A stretch of 64,000 nucleotides of DNA, taken from the NCBI GenBank assembly GCA_036732025.1, contig DAINDE010000001.1, positions 1 through 64,000 of the forward strand, given 5' to 3'. The notes below the pieces were generated by a model that was given only the letters and a program-made list of their open reading frames with translations, was not told where the DNA came from and searched no databases. Positions 7,871 through 16,028 of the stretch are shown in pieces (positions within the stretch are counted from its first letter, which is position 1; every line of letters starts with the position of its first letter). The position numbers and the translations under genes were made by a program. Source of the stretch: SSSZ01 sp036732025 (lineage in GTDB: Bacteria; Pseudomonadota; Gammaproteobacteria; Burkholderiales; Rhodocyclaceae).

Positions 7871-9505
7871 ATGGAACGGGAAGCGATGGAATTCGACGTG
7901 GTCGTGGTGGGCGGCGGGCCGTCTGGTCTGGCGGCCGCCATCCGCCTCAAGCAGCTCAATGGCGAGCTTTCCGTCTGCCTCATCGAAAAGGGGGCCGAGA
8001 TCGGCGCCCACATCCTTTCCGGCGCCGTCATGGACCCCCGCGCCCTCACCGAACTGCTGCCCGACTGGCAGGCCCGGGGCGCCCCCCTCAACGCCCCGGT
8101 GTGCGAGGACCGCTTCCTCATCCTCAACGAAACGGGCGGCTTCCGGGTGCCCAACTGGGCACTGCCCAAGTGCTTCCACAACGAGGGCAACTACGTCATC
8201 TCCCTGGGCAACGTCTGCCGCTGGCTGGGCCAGCAGGCCGAGGCGCTGGGCGTGGAGATCTACCCGGGCTTCGCCGGCGCCGAGGTGCTCTTCGACGAAA
8301 GCGGGGCGGTGAAGGGCGTCGCCACCGGCGACATGGGCCGCCTGAAGGACGGCTCGGAGGGTCCCAACTTCCAGCCGGGCATGGAACTGCACGGCAAGTA
8401 CACCATTTTCGCCGAGGGTTGCCGCGGCCACCTGGGCAAGCAACTGGAAGCGCAGTTCAGACTGCGCGACGGCGTCGAGCCCCAGACCTACGGCATCGGC
8501 CTCAAGGAGTTGTGGGAGGTGCGGCCGGAGGTGCACCAGCCCGGCCTCGTTGTCCATACCGGCGGCTGGCCGATGGCGCCGGACACCTACGGCGGCGGCT
8601 TTCTCTACCATCTGGAGAACAACCAGGTGGCGGTGGGCTTCGTGGTGGGCCTCGGCTACACCAATCCCTACCTCGCGCCCTACGAGGAGTTCCAGCGCTA
8701 CAAGACCCATCCGGAAATCCGCAAGTTCCTCGAAGGCGGCAAGCGCGTCGCCTACGGCGCCCGGGCCCTCACCGCCGGCGGCCTGCAGTCCCTGCCCCGC
8801 CTGGTCTTCCCCGGCGGCGCGCTGGTGGGGGACGACGCGGGCTTCCTCAACGCCGCCCGCATCAAGGGCTCCCATTGCGCCATCAAGACCGGCAGCCTGG
8901 CAGCGGAGGCGTGCGCCGCCGCCCTCGCCGAGGGCCGCGAGCGGGACGAACTGGCGGCCTACCCCGAGGCTTTCCGCCAGAGCTGGCTGTACGAGGAGCT
9001 CCATCGCGCCCGCAACTTCAAGCCCTGGATGAGCAAGGGTCTCACCGTCGGCTCCCTGATGTTCGGCATCGACCAGATCGTCTTCGGCGGCAAGGCACCC
9101 TGGACCCTGCACCACAAGGGCCCCGACCATGCCCAGCTCAAGCCGGCGGCGGAATGCGCGCCCATCGACTATCCCAAGCCGGACGGCGTCGTCAGCTTCG
9201 ACCGGCTGTCCTCTGTCTTCCTCTCCAGCACCAACCATGAGGAAGACCAGCCCTGCCACCTGCGCCTCAAGGACGTGGCGGTGCCCATCGCCGTGAACCT
9301 GGCCCGCTACGACGCCCCCGAGCAGCGCTTCTGCCCCGCCGGCGTCTACGAGATCCTGCGCGACGATAGCGGCGGCAACCCGCGGCTGCAGATCAACGCC
9401 CAGAACTGCGTGCACTGCAAGACCTGCGACATCAAGGATCCCACCCAGAATATCGAGTGGGTAACGCCCCAGGGCGGTGAAGGCCCCACCTACCCCAACA
9501 TGTAA
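7871..9505 (+). CDS. Electron transfer flavoprotein-ubiquinone oxidoreductase
   Basis: The 544-residue membrane-associated flavo-iron-sulfur enzyme passes electrons from ETF (acyl-CoA dehydrogenases and others) to ubiquinone. The N-terminal FAD fold shows VVVVGGGPSGLAAAIRLKQ. The middle holds the quinone-binding FVVGLGYTNPYLAPYEEFQ and GCRGHLGKQ segments. The C-terminus carries the single [4Fe-4S] cluster motif: CPAGVYEI, then NCVHCKTCDIKDP, ending in EGPTYPNM. Start ATG 7871 follows AAGGAGACAGC; an in-frame ATG at 7844 has no such site and would overlap the palindrome. In bacteria it supports beta-oxidation and branched-chain acid catabolism. Confidence 0.95.
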   Translation: MEREAMEFDVVVVGGGPSGLAAAIRLKQLNGELSVCLIEKGAEIGAHILSGAVMDPRALTELLPDWQARGAPLNAPVCEDRFLILNETGGFRVPNWALPKCFHNEGNYVISLGNVCRWLGQQAEALGVEIYPGFAGAEVLFDESGAVKGVATGDMGRLKDGSEGPNFQPGMELHGKYTIFAEGCRGHLGKQLEAQFRLRDGVEPQTYGIGLKELWEVRPEVHQPGLVVHTGGWPMAPDTYGGGFLYHLENNQVAVGFVVGLGYTNPYLAPYEEFQRYKTHPEIRKFLEGGKRVAYGARALTAGGLQSLPRLVFPGGALVGDDAGFLNAARIKGSHCAIKTGSLAAEACAAALAEGRERDELAAYPEAFRQSWLYEELHRARNFKPWMSKGLTVGSLMFGIDQIVFGGKAPWTLHHKGPDHAQLKPAAECAPIDYPKPDGVVSFDRLSSVFLSSTNHEEDQPCHLRLKDVAVPIAVNLARYDAPEQRFCPAGVYEILRDDSGGNPRLQINAQNCVHCKTCDIKDPTQNIEWVTPQGGEGPTYPNM

Positions 9506-9544
9506 CCCATGCCGCGGTGCAGCGAGCCGCCGGGAAAAGTTGGT

Positions 9545-9550
9545 TATAAT
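9545..9550 (+). promoter_or_regulatory. Candidate -10 element upstream of fabI
   Basis: TATAAT at 9545-9550 matches the sigma-70 -10 consensus and lies 33 bases before the fabI start. I see no good -35 hexamer at the expected distance, so this is only a candidate. Confidence 0.4.
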
Positions 9551-9583
9551 CCACCGGCTTAACCCCGAAGGGAGAACAAATAC

Positions 9584-10381
9584 ATGGGCTTTCTCGCCGA
9601 CAAGAAGATCCTCATCACCGGTCTCTTATCCAAGCATTCCATTGCCTATGGCATCGCCAAGGCCTGCCACCGGGAAGGCGCGCAACTGGCCTTCACCTAC
9701 CAGAACGAACGCTTCGAGGACCGCCTGAGGAAATTCGCCACCGAATTCGGCAGCGAATTGATCTTCCCCCTGGACGTCAGCAGCGACGAGCAGATCGACC
9801 AGCTCTTCGCCGGCCTCGGCAAGCATTGGGACGGCCTCGACGGCCTGGTGCACTCCATTGCCTACGCTCCCACCGAGGCCATCGAGGGCGATTTCCTCAA
9901 CGGCATCTCCCGCGAAGCCTTCCGCATCGCCCACGACATCTCGTCCTACAGCTACGCCGCCCTGGCCAAGGGCGCCCGGCCCATGATGCAGGGGCGCAAG
10001 GCGGCGCTGCTCGCCCTCTCCTACCTGGGCGCCGAGCGCACCATGCCCAACTACAACACCATGGGCCTGGCCAAGGCCAGCCTGGAAGCCGCCACCCGCT
10101 ACCTGGCCTTCTGCCTCGGCCCCGAGGGCATCCGCGCCAACGCCATTTCCGCCGGCCCGATCAAGACCCTGGCCGCCTCCGGCATCGGCAACTTCGGCAA
10201 GCTGCTGGCCTACAACGCCCACCACGCCCCCCTGCGCCGCAACGTCACCATCGAGGAAGTCGGCAACGCCGCCGCCTTCCTGCTTTCCGACCTGGCCAGC
10301 GGCATCACCGGGGAAATCATGTACGTCGATGGCGGCATGAACACCACCGCCCTCGGCAACGCCGATCCGCTCCCGGCCTGA
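9584..10381 (+). CDS. fabI: Enoyl-[acyl-carrier-protein] reductase (NADH)
   Basis: The 265-residue short-chain dehydrogenase performs the last reduction of each fatty acid elongation cycle. The FabI-type cofactor site ITGLLSKHSIAYGIAKA replaces the usual TGxxxGxG. The catalytic residues are Tyr147 and Tyr157 with Lys164 in SYLGAERTMPNYNTMGLAKA. The length matches the family. The start follows GAAGGGAGAACAAATAC. The gene faces ppiD, with a bidirectional terminator between them. Confidence 0.96.
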   Translation: MGFLADKKILITGLLSKHSIAYGIAKACHREGAQLAFTYQNERFEDRLRKFATEFGSELIFPLDVSSDEQIDQLFAGLGKHWDGLDGLVHSIAYAPTEAIEGDFLNGISREAFRIAHDISSYSYAALAKGARPMMQGRKAALLALSYLGAERTMPNYNTMGLAKASLEAATRYLAFCLGPEGIRANAISAGPIKTLAASGIGNFGKLLAYNAHHAPLRRNVTIEEVGNAAAFLLSDLASGITGEIMYVDGGMNTTALGNADPLPA

Positions 10382-10401
10382 TCCGGCACGCACCGCAAAC
10401 A

Positions 10402-10430
10402 AAAACGCCCACCATGTCGGTGGGCGTTTT
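10402..10430. terminator. Bidirectional rho-independent terminator, fabI / ppiD
   Basis: AAAACGCCCACC (10402-10413) pairs perfectly with GGTGGGCGTTTT (10419-10430) around a five-base loop. The A- and T-rich flanks let it serve both converging genes. Confidence 0.9.
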
Positions 10431-10451
10431 GCTTTTGGGGGGAACCGGGGC

Positions 10452-12335
10452 TTACTTTTCCTTGGCTTCCAGGGCCGCCTGATTGATCTCGACCTTGTAG
10501 CGGCCACGCAGGGACGCGAGGTAGGCCTGCACCTCCTCCTGCATGGACAGGCTGTAGAACTGGCGCAGCATGGCCAGGCGGCGGGCGTCGTCGAGCTTCT
10601 CGCCGGGAACGACCTTGACCACCTTGTAGAGCCCGTAGCCCATCCCCGGCAGCTCGACCCCCGCGTACCCGGGCAGCTTGCCGCCATCGACCTTGAAGAT
10701 GGCGCCCACGGCCTGCGGCGGCACCAGGCGGAAATCCAGGCGGGAGACGGCCTTGGCAGCGCCCCAGGGCAGCTTGTCCTCGCCCTTCTTGAGCGCTTCC
10801 AGCTTGTCCCAGCCGTCCTTGGTGGCCAGCACCTGGGCTTCCTGGCGGCGCAGGAGGGTTTCCACGTTGGCCTTGACGGCGTCGAAAGGCTGCAGGGCCG
10901 CCGGCTTGTGCTCGGCGATGCGGGCCGCCACCAGGGTGTTGGGCGCCACTTCCACGGCCTCGGTATTGCGCTTGTTCTTGACCGCATCCTCGGCGAACAG
11001 GGCCGCCAGCAGCTTCTCGTTGGCCAGGGGGCCGTTGGCCGGATTGGGAACGCGCCCCAGCCAGCCGGACTGCTTGATTTCCAGCTTGAATTTCTCGGCC
11101 ACTGGCTTGAGGCTGTCGGATTGTTCGTAGACCGTGTTGGTGAAGGCTTCGGCGGCTTCCGCGAACTTGCGGGCGGCGGCGGCCTTCTTCAGCTCGGCCT
11201 CGATTTCCCCGCGCACTTCCGCCAGGGGCTTTTCCTTGGCGCCGCGGATGCCGGTGACCTTGATGATGTGGAAACCGAATTCGGATTCCACCAGACCGGA
11301 AATCTCGCCTTCCTTCTGGCTGAAGGCCGCCTCCTCGAAGGGCTTGACCATGGCACCGCGGCCGAAGAAGCCGAGGTCGCCGCCCTTGGCGGCGGAGCCG
11401 GGGTCGTCGGAATTCTTCTTGGCCAGGTCGGCGAAGGCGGCGGGGTTCTTCTTCACCTCCTTGAGGATTTCCTCGGCCCGGGCCCTGGCCTTGTCCTTGC
11501 CCAGCTTCTCGAAGCCGACGAGGATGTGGGCGGCGCGCCGCTCCTCCGCCTGGCCGTAGCGGTCCTTGTGGCCGTCGTACCAGGCCTTGACTTCGGTGTC
11601 GCTCACCGCCAGTTGACCGGCGATGGCATCCATGGACAGGACGACGTATTCGGCGCGGGCCTGCTCGGCGATCTCGAACTGCTTGCTGTTGGCTTCGTAG
11701 AACTTCCTGGCCGCTTCCGGCTCAAGCTTGACCTTGTCCAGGTAGGCCTCCAGCGACAGCCGGTATTCCATGACTTCCCGCTTTTCGCTCTGCAGGGCGA
11801 AGACGCGGTCCACCACCGTCTTCGACAGGATGCCGGTCTGGCCGATGGAGCCCGCCAGCTGCTGCAGGGTCAGATCCTGGCGTACCTGGGCTTCGAAACC
11901 GGCGGGCGTCATGCCCTGGCCGCGCAGCGCCGCCTCGTAGCGCTCGGCGGAAAACTTGCCGTCCGCCTGGAAGGCCTGGATGCCGCCGATGGCCCGGCGC
12001 ACCGACTCGTCGCTCGCCACCAGCTTGGACTTGCCGGCCTCCAGCATGAGGAGGCGCTGGTCCACCAGGTCGTCGAGCACCGCCTTCTTCGCTTCCGGGC
12101 TGTCGAACAGCTTGGGATCGACGTTGCCCATCTGGGCGCGCAGCCGCTCCTGCTGGTCGCGCAGGGCCTGCTGGAACTGCTGCTGGGTGATCTTGGCATC
12201 CCCGATCTTGGCCACCGTACCGTCGTCGGACACGTTACGCACATAGGATTCGACGCCCCAGAAGGCGAAGGGCAAGGTGATCAGGGCCAGGAAAGCCTGG
12301 ACGATACGCTTGTTGTTGCGGACTGCATCAAACAT
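10452..12335 (-). CDS. ppiD: PpiD-like periplasmic peptidyl-prolyl isomerase/chaperone
   Basis: The 627-residue protein starts MFDAVRNNKRIVQAFLALIT and has one membrane anchor at about residues 11-29, putting the rest in the periplasm. An SurA_N-like chaperone segment follows (about 35-190). A parvulin domain lies at about 265-365, starting RRAAHILVGFEKL and including DPGSAAKGGDLGFFGRGAM and FGFHIIKVTGI. The closing half is a second chaperone-like region. This is the order found in PpiD/SurA-domain foldases that help outer membrane proteins at the translocon. tRNA-Asp lies just upstream on the same strand, separated by a terminator. Confidence 0.9.
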   Translation of the reverse strand: MFDAVRNNKRIVQAFLALITLPFAFWGVESYVRNVSDDGTVAKIGDAKITQQQFQQALRDQQERLRAQMGNVDPKLFDSPEAKKAVLDDLVDQRLLMLEAGKSKLVASDESVRRAIGGIQAFQADGKFSAERYEAALRGQGMTPAGFEAQVRQDLTLQQLAGSIGQTGILSKTVVDRVFALQSEKREVMEYRLSLEAYLDKVKLEPEAARKFYEANSKQFEIAEQARAEYVVLSMDAIAGQLAVSDTEVKAWYDGHKDRYGQAEERRAAHILVGFEKLGKDKARARAEEILKEVKKNPAAFADLAKKNSDDPGSAAKGGDLGFFGRGAMVKPFEEAAFSQKEGEISGLVESEFGFHIIKVTGIRGAKEKPLAEVRGEIEAELKKAAAARKFAEAAEAFTNTVYEQSDSLKPVAEKFKLEIKQSGWLGRVPNPANGPLANEKLLAALFAEDAVKNKRNTEAVEVAPNTLVAARIAEHKPAALQPFDAVKANVETLLRRQEAQVLATKDGWDKLEALKKGEDKLPWGAAKAVSRLDFRLVPPQAVGAIFKVDGGKLPGYAGVELPGMGYGLYKVVKVVPGEKLDDARRLAMLRQFYSLSMQEEVQAYLASLRGRYKVEINQAALEAKEK

Positions 12336-12364
12336 GGCGGGGCGTCTTCCGTGAAATCAATGAA

Positions 12365-12388
12365 AAAGGCGAACTCGCGTTCGCCTTT
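12365..12388 (-). terminator. Terminator downstream of tRNA-Asp
   Basis: AAAGGCGAA (12365-12373) pairs with TTCGCCTTT (12380-12388) around a six-base loop. Read on the minus strand it ends in a T run from 12363 and stops the tRNA-Asp transcript before ppiD. Confidence 0.85.
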
Positions 12389-12397
12389 CTTGTTCGT

Positions 12398-12474
12398 TGG
12401 CGGAGTGGACGGGACTCGAACCCGCGACCCCCGGCGTGACAGGCCGGTATTCTAACCGACTGAACTACCACTCC
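12398..12474 (-). tRNA. tRNA-Asp (GTC)
   Basis: On the minus strand the 77-base gene starts GGAGTGG, which pairs with CCACTCC before the discriminator G and an encoded CCA. The D loop (GTTCAGTCGGTTAGAA) and T arm (GGTTCGAGTCC) are standard. The anticodon GTC lies in CCTGTCACG. Confidence 0.96.
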
Positions 12475-12507
12475 GCGCTCAGCTCATCGCTGTGGGCGCG
12501 GATGTTA

Positions 12508-12777
12508 TCACAGGACGCGTGGCTTGGGGAAACGGCGCGCGAAGCTCCGGTACTGGGCTTCGATCCGGCGGACCTTGCTGCGGCTGCCCGCATACTCGGC
12601 CTGCTCGATGGCTTCGAGGAACATGTTGTGGAGTTGATAGATGCCATGGGGCGTGCTTATCAACTCGTGGGCCAGTTCGGCCGCCACCACTTCGGGAATG
12701 TGCTCCAGCTCGGCGATGGCTTCCAACTGGCCCCGCTCGATCTCGGAAAAATCGATGATTTCCTGCAACGTCACCAT
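12508..12777 (-). CDS. Small conserved-looking hypothetical protein
   Basis: I do not recognise this 89-residue protein. It begins MVTLQEIIDFSEIERGQLEA and is rich in Glu, Ala and Leu, predicted to be mostly helical and soluble. The C-terminus is basic (SKVRRIEAQYRSFARRFPKP), which could contact nucleic acid or a partner. The start at 12777 has AAGAGGAGCGAGGC directly upstream, a strong ribosome site, which supports it as a real gene. An ATG 12 codons earlier is less well placed. It lies between tRNA-Leu and tRNA-Asp on the same strand, and may be co-transcribed with them. Confidence 0.65.
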   Translation of the reverse strand: MVTLQEIIDFSEIERGQLEAIAELEHIPEVVAAELAHELISTPHGIYQLHNMFLEAIEQAEYAGSRSKVRRIEAQYRSFARRFPKPRVL

Positions 12778-12893
12778 GCCTCGCTCCTCTTGTAGTAATT
12801 GTGTATGGGGCATGAGACTGGCCGGCGCAGGGAACTATCCATCAAAGTTTTCGATGCCTGCTTTCGGTGCATGCACCGCTCCGGTGCGCCATC

Positions 12894-12978
12894 TGGTGCC
12901 CAGGAAGGGACTCGAACCCCCACGCCTTGCGGCGCCAGAACCTAAATCTGGTGCGTCTACCAATTTCGCCACCTGGGC
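12894..12978 (-). tRNA. tRNA-Leu (TAG)
   Basis: The 85-base class II tRNA starts GCCCAGG and ends CCTGGGC, discriminator A and encoded CCA. It has the long variable arm of leucine tRNAs (GCGCCGCAAGGCGT region) and the anticodon TAG within ATTTAGGTTC. Confidence 0.96.
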
Positions 12979-13017
12979 AGGCGGGCGGATTCTAACATCG
13001 CTATACTTGCCGCCGCC

Positions 13018-13827
13018 ATGCCGGTCGACCACTACGAAAACTTCCCCGTTGCTTCCTTCCTGGTGCCCGCCGCCCTGCGCCGGCCCATCGAAGTGATCTA
13101 CCGTTTCGCCCGCAGCGCCGACGACATCGCCGACGAGGGCGACGCCCCGCCGGAAGCCCGCCTGGCCGGCCTCGCCGCCTACCAGGCCGAACTGGACCGC
13201 ATCGCCGGCGGCATGCCGCCGGCCACGCCGCTTTTCGTCGACGTGGCCGCCATCGTCGCCGCCCACGGCCTGCCGCTACAGCTCTTCCGCGACCTCCTCG
13301 ATGCCTTCGCCCAGGATGTGGTGAAGACGCGTTACGCCGACTACCCGGAGCTCCTCGATTACTGCCGGCGCTCCGCCAACCCGGTGGGACGCCTGGTGCT
13401 GCACCTCTTCGGCCGCACCGAACCCGAGCATCTGGAGCAGTCGGACCGCATCTGCACCGCCCTGCAGCTCATCAACTTCTGGCAGGACGTGGCCATCGAC
13501 TGGCAGAAGGGCCGGGTCTACCTCCCCCAGACCGACCTGCCCCGCTTCAAGGTAAGCGAAGCCCGGATCGCCGCCGGCCACTGGGATGCCAATTTCGCCG
13601 CCCTCATGGATTTCCAGATCGACCGGACGCAGGCCCTCCTCCTGCGCGGCGCGCCCCTGGTCCACGCCCTGCCCGGGCGCCTCGGCTGGGAAATCCGCCT
13701 CACCGTCCAGGGGGGCCTGCGCATCCTCGAGCGCCTGCGCCAGAGCCGGGGCGACGTCTGGCGCCGCCGGCCGAAGCTGGGCCCCTGGGACTGGCTGGTG
13801 ATGGCGGGCCGCTCCCTTACAATGTGA
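13018..13827 (+). CDS. hpnC: Squalene synthase HpnC-type (hydroxysqualene synthase branch)
   Basis: The 269-residue protein is a trans-isoprenyl diphosphate synthase-fold enzyme. It shows the first Asp-rich motif in RFARSADDIADEGD and the second in LINFWQDVAIDWQKGRVYLP. Family knowledge: HpnD makes presqualene diphosphate, HpnC converts it to hydroxysqualene, and HpnE reduces that to squalene, the precursor for hopanoids. hpnC, hpnD and hpnE follow one another here with no gaps. A squalene-hopene cyclase (shc) is not in the window. The gene starts 40 bases after the tRNA-Leu 5' end, diverging from it. Confidence 0.93.
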   Translation: MPVDHYENFPVASFLVPAALRRPIEVIYRFARSADDIADEGDAPPEARLAGLAAYQAELDRIAGGMPPATPLFVDVAAIVAAHGLPLQLFRDLLDAFAQDVVKTRYADYPELLDYCRRSANPVGRLVLHLFGRTEPEHLEQSDRICTALQLINFWQDVAIDWQKGRVYLPQTDLPRFKVSEARIAAGHWDANFAALMDFQIDRTQALLLRGAPLVHALPGRLGWEIRLTVQGGLRILERLRQSRGDVWRRRPKLGPWDWLVMAGRSLTM

Positions 13828-13829
13828 CC

Positions 13830-14663
13830 ATGGACCCGAACCAGTACTGCCAGGACAAGTGCGCCGCCAGCGGCTCGTCCTTCTATTACAGCTTCCTCTT
13901 CCTTCCGCCGGAGCGCCGCCGCGCCATCATGGCCCTCTACGCCTTCTGCCGGGAGGTGGACGACGTGGTGGACGAGTGCCACGACCCCGCCATCGCCGCC
14001 ACCAAGCTGGTGTGGTGGCGCCAGGAGGTGGAGCGCATCGGCGAGGGCCAGCCGCAGCATCCGGTGGGCCAGGCCCTGCAGATGGCCGGCAAGGCATTCA
14101 ATCTGCCCGGGGAACAGCTCCTGGAAATCATCGACGGCATGGAGATGGACCTGCAGCAGTCCCGCTACCTGGACTTCAAGGGCCTGTCGCTCTACTGCTA
14201 CCGTGTCGCCAGCGTCGTCGGCCTCCTCGCCGCCGAGATCTTCGGCTACAAGGACCGGCAGACCCTCAAGTACGCCCACGACCTGGGGATGGCCTTCCAG
14301 CTCACCAACATCGTCCGCGACATCGGCGAGGACGCCCGCCGCGGGCGCATCTACATCCCCATGGAGGAGCTGAAGCAATTCAACGTGCCGGCGGCGGACA
14401 TCCTCAATTCCAAGTATTCGGACAATTTCGCCGCCCTCATGCGCTTCCAGGTGGAGCGGGCCGAGAAATACTACGACCAGGCCCTGGCCCAGCTGCCGGC
14501 CGGGGATCGCAAGGCCCAGCGGCCGGGGCTGATCATGGCCGCCATATACCGGACGCTGCTCGACGAGATCAAGCGCGAGAATTTCCAGGTCCTCCACCAG
14601 CGCATCGCCCTCACCCCCGTGCGCAAGCTCTGGATCGCCTGGAAGACCTGGATGTTCGCGTGA
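13830..14663 (+). CDS. hpnD: Presqualene diphosphate synthase HpnD
   Basis: The 277-residue protein begins MDPNQYCQDKCAASGSSFYY and carries both Asp-rich motifs of head-to-head prenyl synthases: CREVDDVVDECHD and NIVRDIGEDARRGRIYIP. It condenses two farnesyl diphosphates to presqualene diphosphate. The ATG at 13830 is three bases after the hpnC stop. A GTG at 13824 overlapping that stop would add two residues and is an equal alternative. The stop overlaps the hpnE GTG start. Confidence 0.93.
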   Translation: MDPNQYCQDKCAASGSSFYYSFLFLPPERRRAIMALYAFCREVDDVVDECHDPAIAATKLVWWRQEVERIGEGQPQHPVGQALQMAGKAFNLPGEQLLEIIDGMEMDLQQSRYLDFKGLSLYCYRVASVVGLLAAEIFGYKDRQTLKYAHDLGMAFQLTNIVRDIGEDARRGRIYIPMEELKQFNVPAADILNSKYSDNFAALMRFQVERAEKYYDQALAQLPAGDRKAQRPGLIMAAIYRTLLDEIKRENFQVLHQRIALTPVRKLWIAWKTWMFA

Positions 14664-15913
14664 AGGTCGCCGTCGTCGGCGCTGGCTGGGCGGGACTCGC
14701 CGCCGCCGTCGAGCTGGCCGCCGCCGGCGCCGCCGTCACCCTCTTCGAAGCCGGCCGCCGGCCGGGGGGCCGCGCGCGCAGCACCGACATCGCCGGCCGC
14801 CGCCTGGACAACGGCCAGCACATCCTGATCGGCGCTTATACCGACTGCCTGCGCCTGANNNNNNNNNNCTACCGCGACACCCAGGCCCTCATGGCCCGGA
14901 TCGGCGCCACTCCCGAACGACTCCTGGCGCGGCACCCGCTGCGCGTCGAGGACAACGCCGGCTTCCGCCTGGCCCTGCCGCGCCTGCCGGCGCCCTTCAA
15001 CCTGGCCTGGGGACTCCTCACTGCCCGGGGCCCCGGTCTGGGCGAGAAACTGGCCACCGCCCGCTGGATGGATGGGCTGAAGAAGGCCGGCTTCCGCCTT
15101 CCCGCCGACACCACGGTGGCCGCCTGGCTCGACGCCGCCGGGCAGACCGGCGCCCTGCGCCGCCACCTGTGGGAACCGCTCTGCCTGGCGGCCCTCAACA
15201 CGCCGGCCGGGCGTGCCTCCGCCCGGCTCTTCGCCAACGTCCTGCGCGACAGTCTGGGCAGCCCCCGCCGCGGCGACACCGACCTCTTGCTGCCGCGGGT
15301 GCCCCTGGGGGAGCTGCTGCCGGAGCCGGCCACCGCCTGGCTGGCCGCTGCCGGGGCTGATTTGCGCTTCGGCCGGCGGGTGCAAGCAGTCGCCCCCGAC
15401 GACGGCGGCGTGGCGGTGGACGGCGAGCGCTTCGCCGCCGCCATCGTCGCCGTCGCCCCCCAGCACCTGGGCAGGCTGCTGCCGGGCGCCCCGGCTTTCG
15501 ATTACGAGCCCATCGCCACCGTCTATCTCCAGTACGCCCCCGGCACCACCCTGCCCTTTCCCCTTTACGGCCTGCAGGGCGGCCACGGCCAATGGGTGGT
15601 GGACCGGGGCGGCGGCCTGCTGGCTGCCGTCATCAGCGGCCACGGCGCCTGGGAGGCGCTGGCCGACGCCGAACTGGCCGGGCACCTGCACGGCGAATTG
15701 GGGCAGATCCGCCTGCCGGCGTGGCACGCCGTCATCCGCGAAAAGCGTGCCACCTTCTCCTGCCGCCCCGGCCTCTCCCGCCCGGGGACCGGCACCGCCC
15801 ATCCCCGCCTTTTCCTGGCCGGCGACCACGTCTGGGCCGAATACCCGGGCACCCTGGAAGGCGCCGTGCGCAGCGGCATGGCGGCGGCCCGGGCCTGCAT
15901 CAGGGCTTCCTGA
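14660..15913 (+). CDS. hpnE: Hydroxysqualene dehydroxylase HpnE (interrupted by assembly gap)
   Basis: This FAD-dependent amine-oxidase-like protein is read as 417 codons including four unknown ones. The N-terminal dinucleotide motif is VAVVGAGWAGLAAAVELAAA, followed by GRRPGGRARS and LDNGQHILIGAY. The C-terminal FAD contact is LFLAGDHVWAEYPGTLEGAV. It reduces hydroxysqualene to squalene. Ten Ns at 14859-14868 interrupt codons about 67-70. The residues on each side of the gap look like two versions of the same short segment, so the true gene may be about ten codons shorter. The GTG start overlaps the hpnD stop. Confidence 0.9.
   Translation: MKVAVVGAGWAGLAAAVELAAAGAAVTLFEAGRRPGGRARSTDIAGRRLDNGQHILIGAYTDCLRLXXXXYRDTQALMARIGATPERLLARHPLRVEDNAGFRLALPRLPAPFNLAWGLLTARGPGLGEKLATARWMDGLKKAGFRLPADTTVAAWLDAAGQTGALRRHLWEPLCLAALNTPAGRASARLFANVLRDSLGSPRRGDTDLLLPRVPLGELLPEPATAWLAAAGADLRFGRRVQAVAPDDGGVAVDGERFAAAIVAVAPQHLGRLLPGAPAFDYEPIATVYLQYAPGTTLPFPLYGLQGGHGQWVVDRGGGLLAAVISGHGAWEALADAELAGHLHGELGQIRLPAWHAVIREKRATFSCRPGLSRPGTGTAHPRLFLAGDHVWAEYPGTLEGAVRSGMAAARACIRAS
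14859..14868. other. Run of 10 Ns (assembly gap) inside hpnE
   Basis: Ten unknown bases join two contig ends. The frame continues across, but AYTDCLRL before the gap and YRDTQALM after it align as alternative copies of one segment, suggesting a join of overlapping, slightly different ends. Confidence 0.9.
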
Positions 15914-16028
15914 CCCGGGTTTTCCCCTATTCCAAGCCCGCAACCGTCATATTAGCTTGCTGTCACCATAACCTCCGGCACCCGGCCGGCGGAAAAATAT
16001 TTCCAAACAACAGGCAGGGAGAACAACC

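Noticed and set aside
12836..12893. Terminator after tRNA-Leu
   Set aside because: CGGTGCATGCACCG and a GCACCG/CGGTGC stem are present, but no T run follows, so I do not call it.
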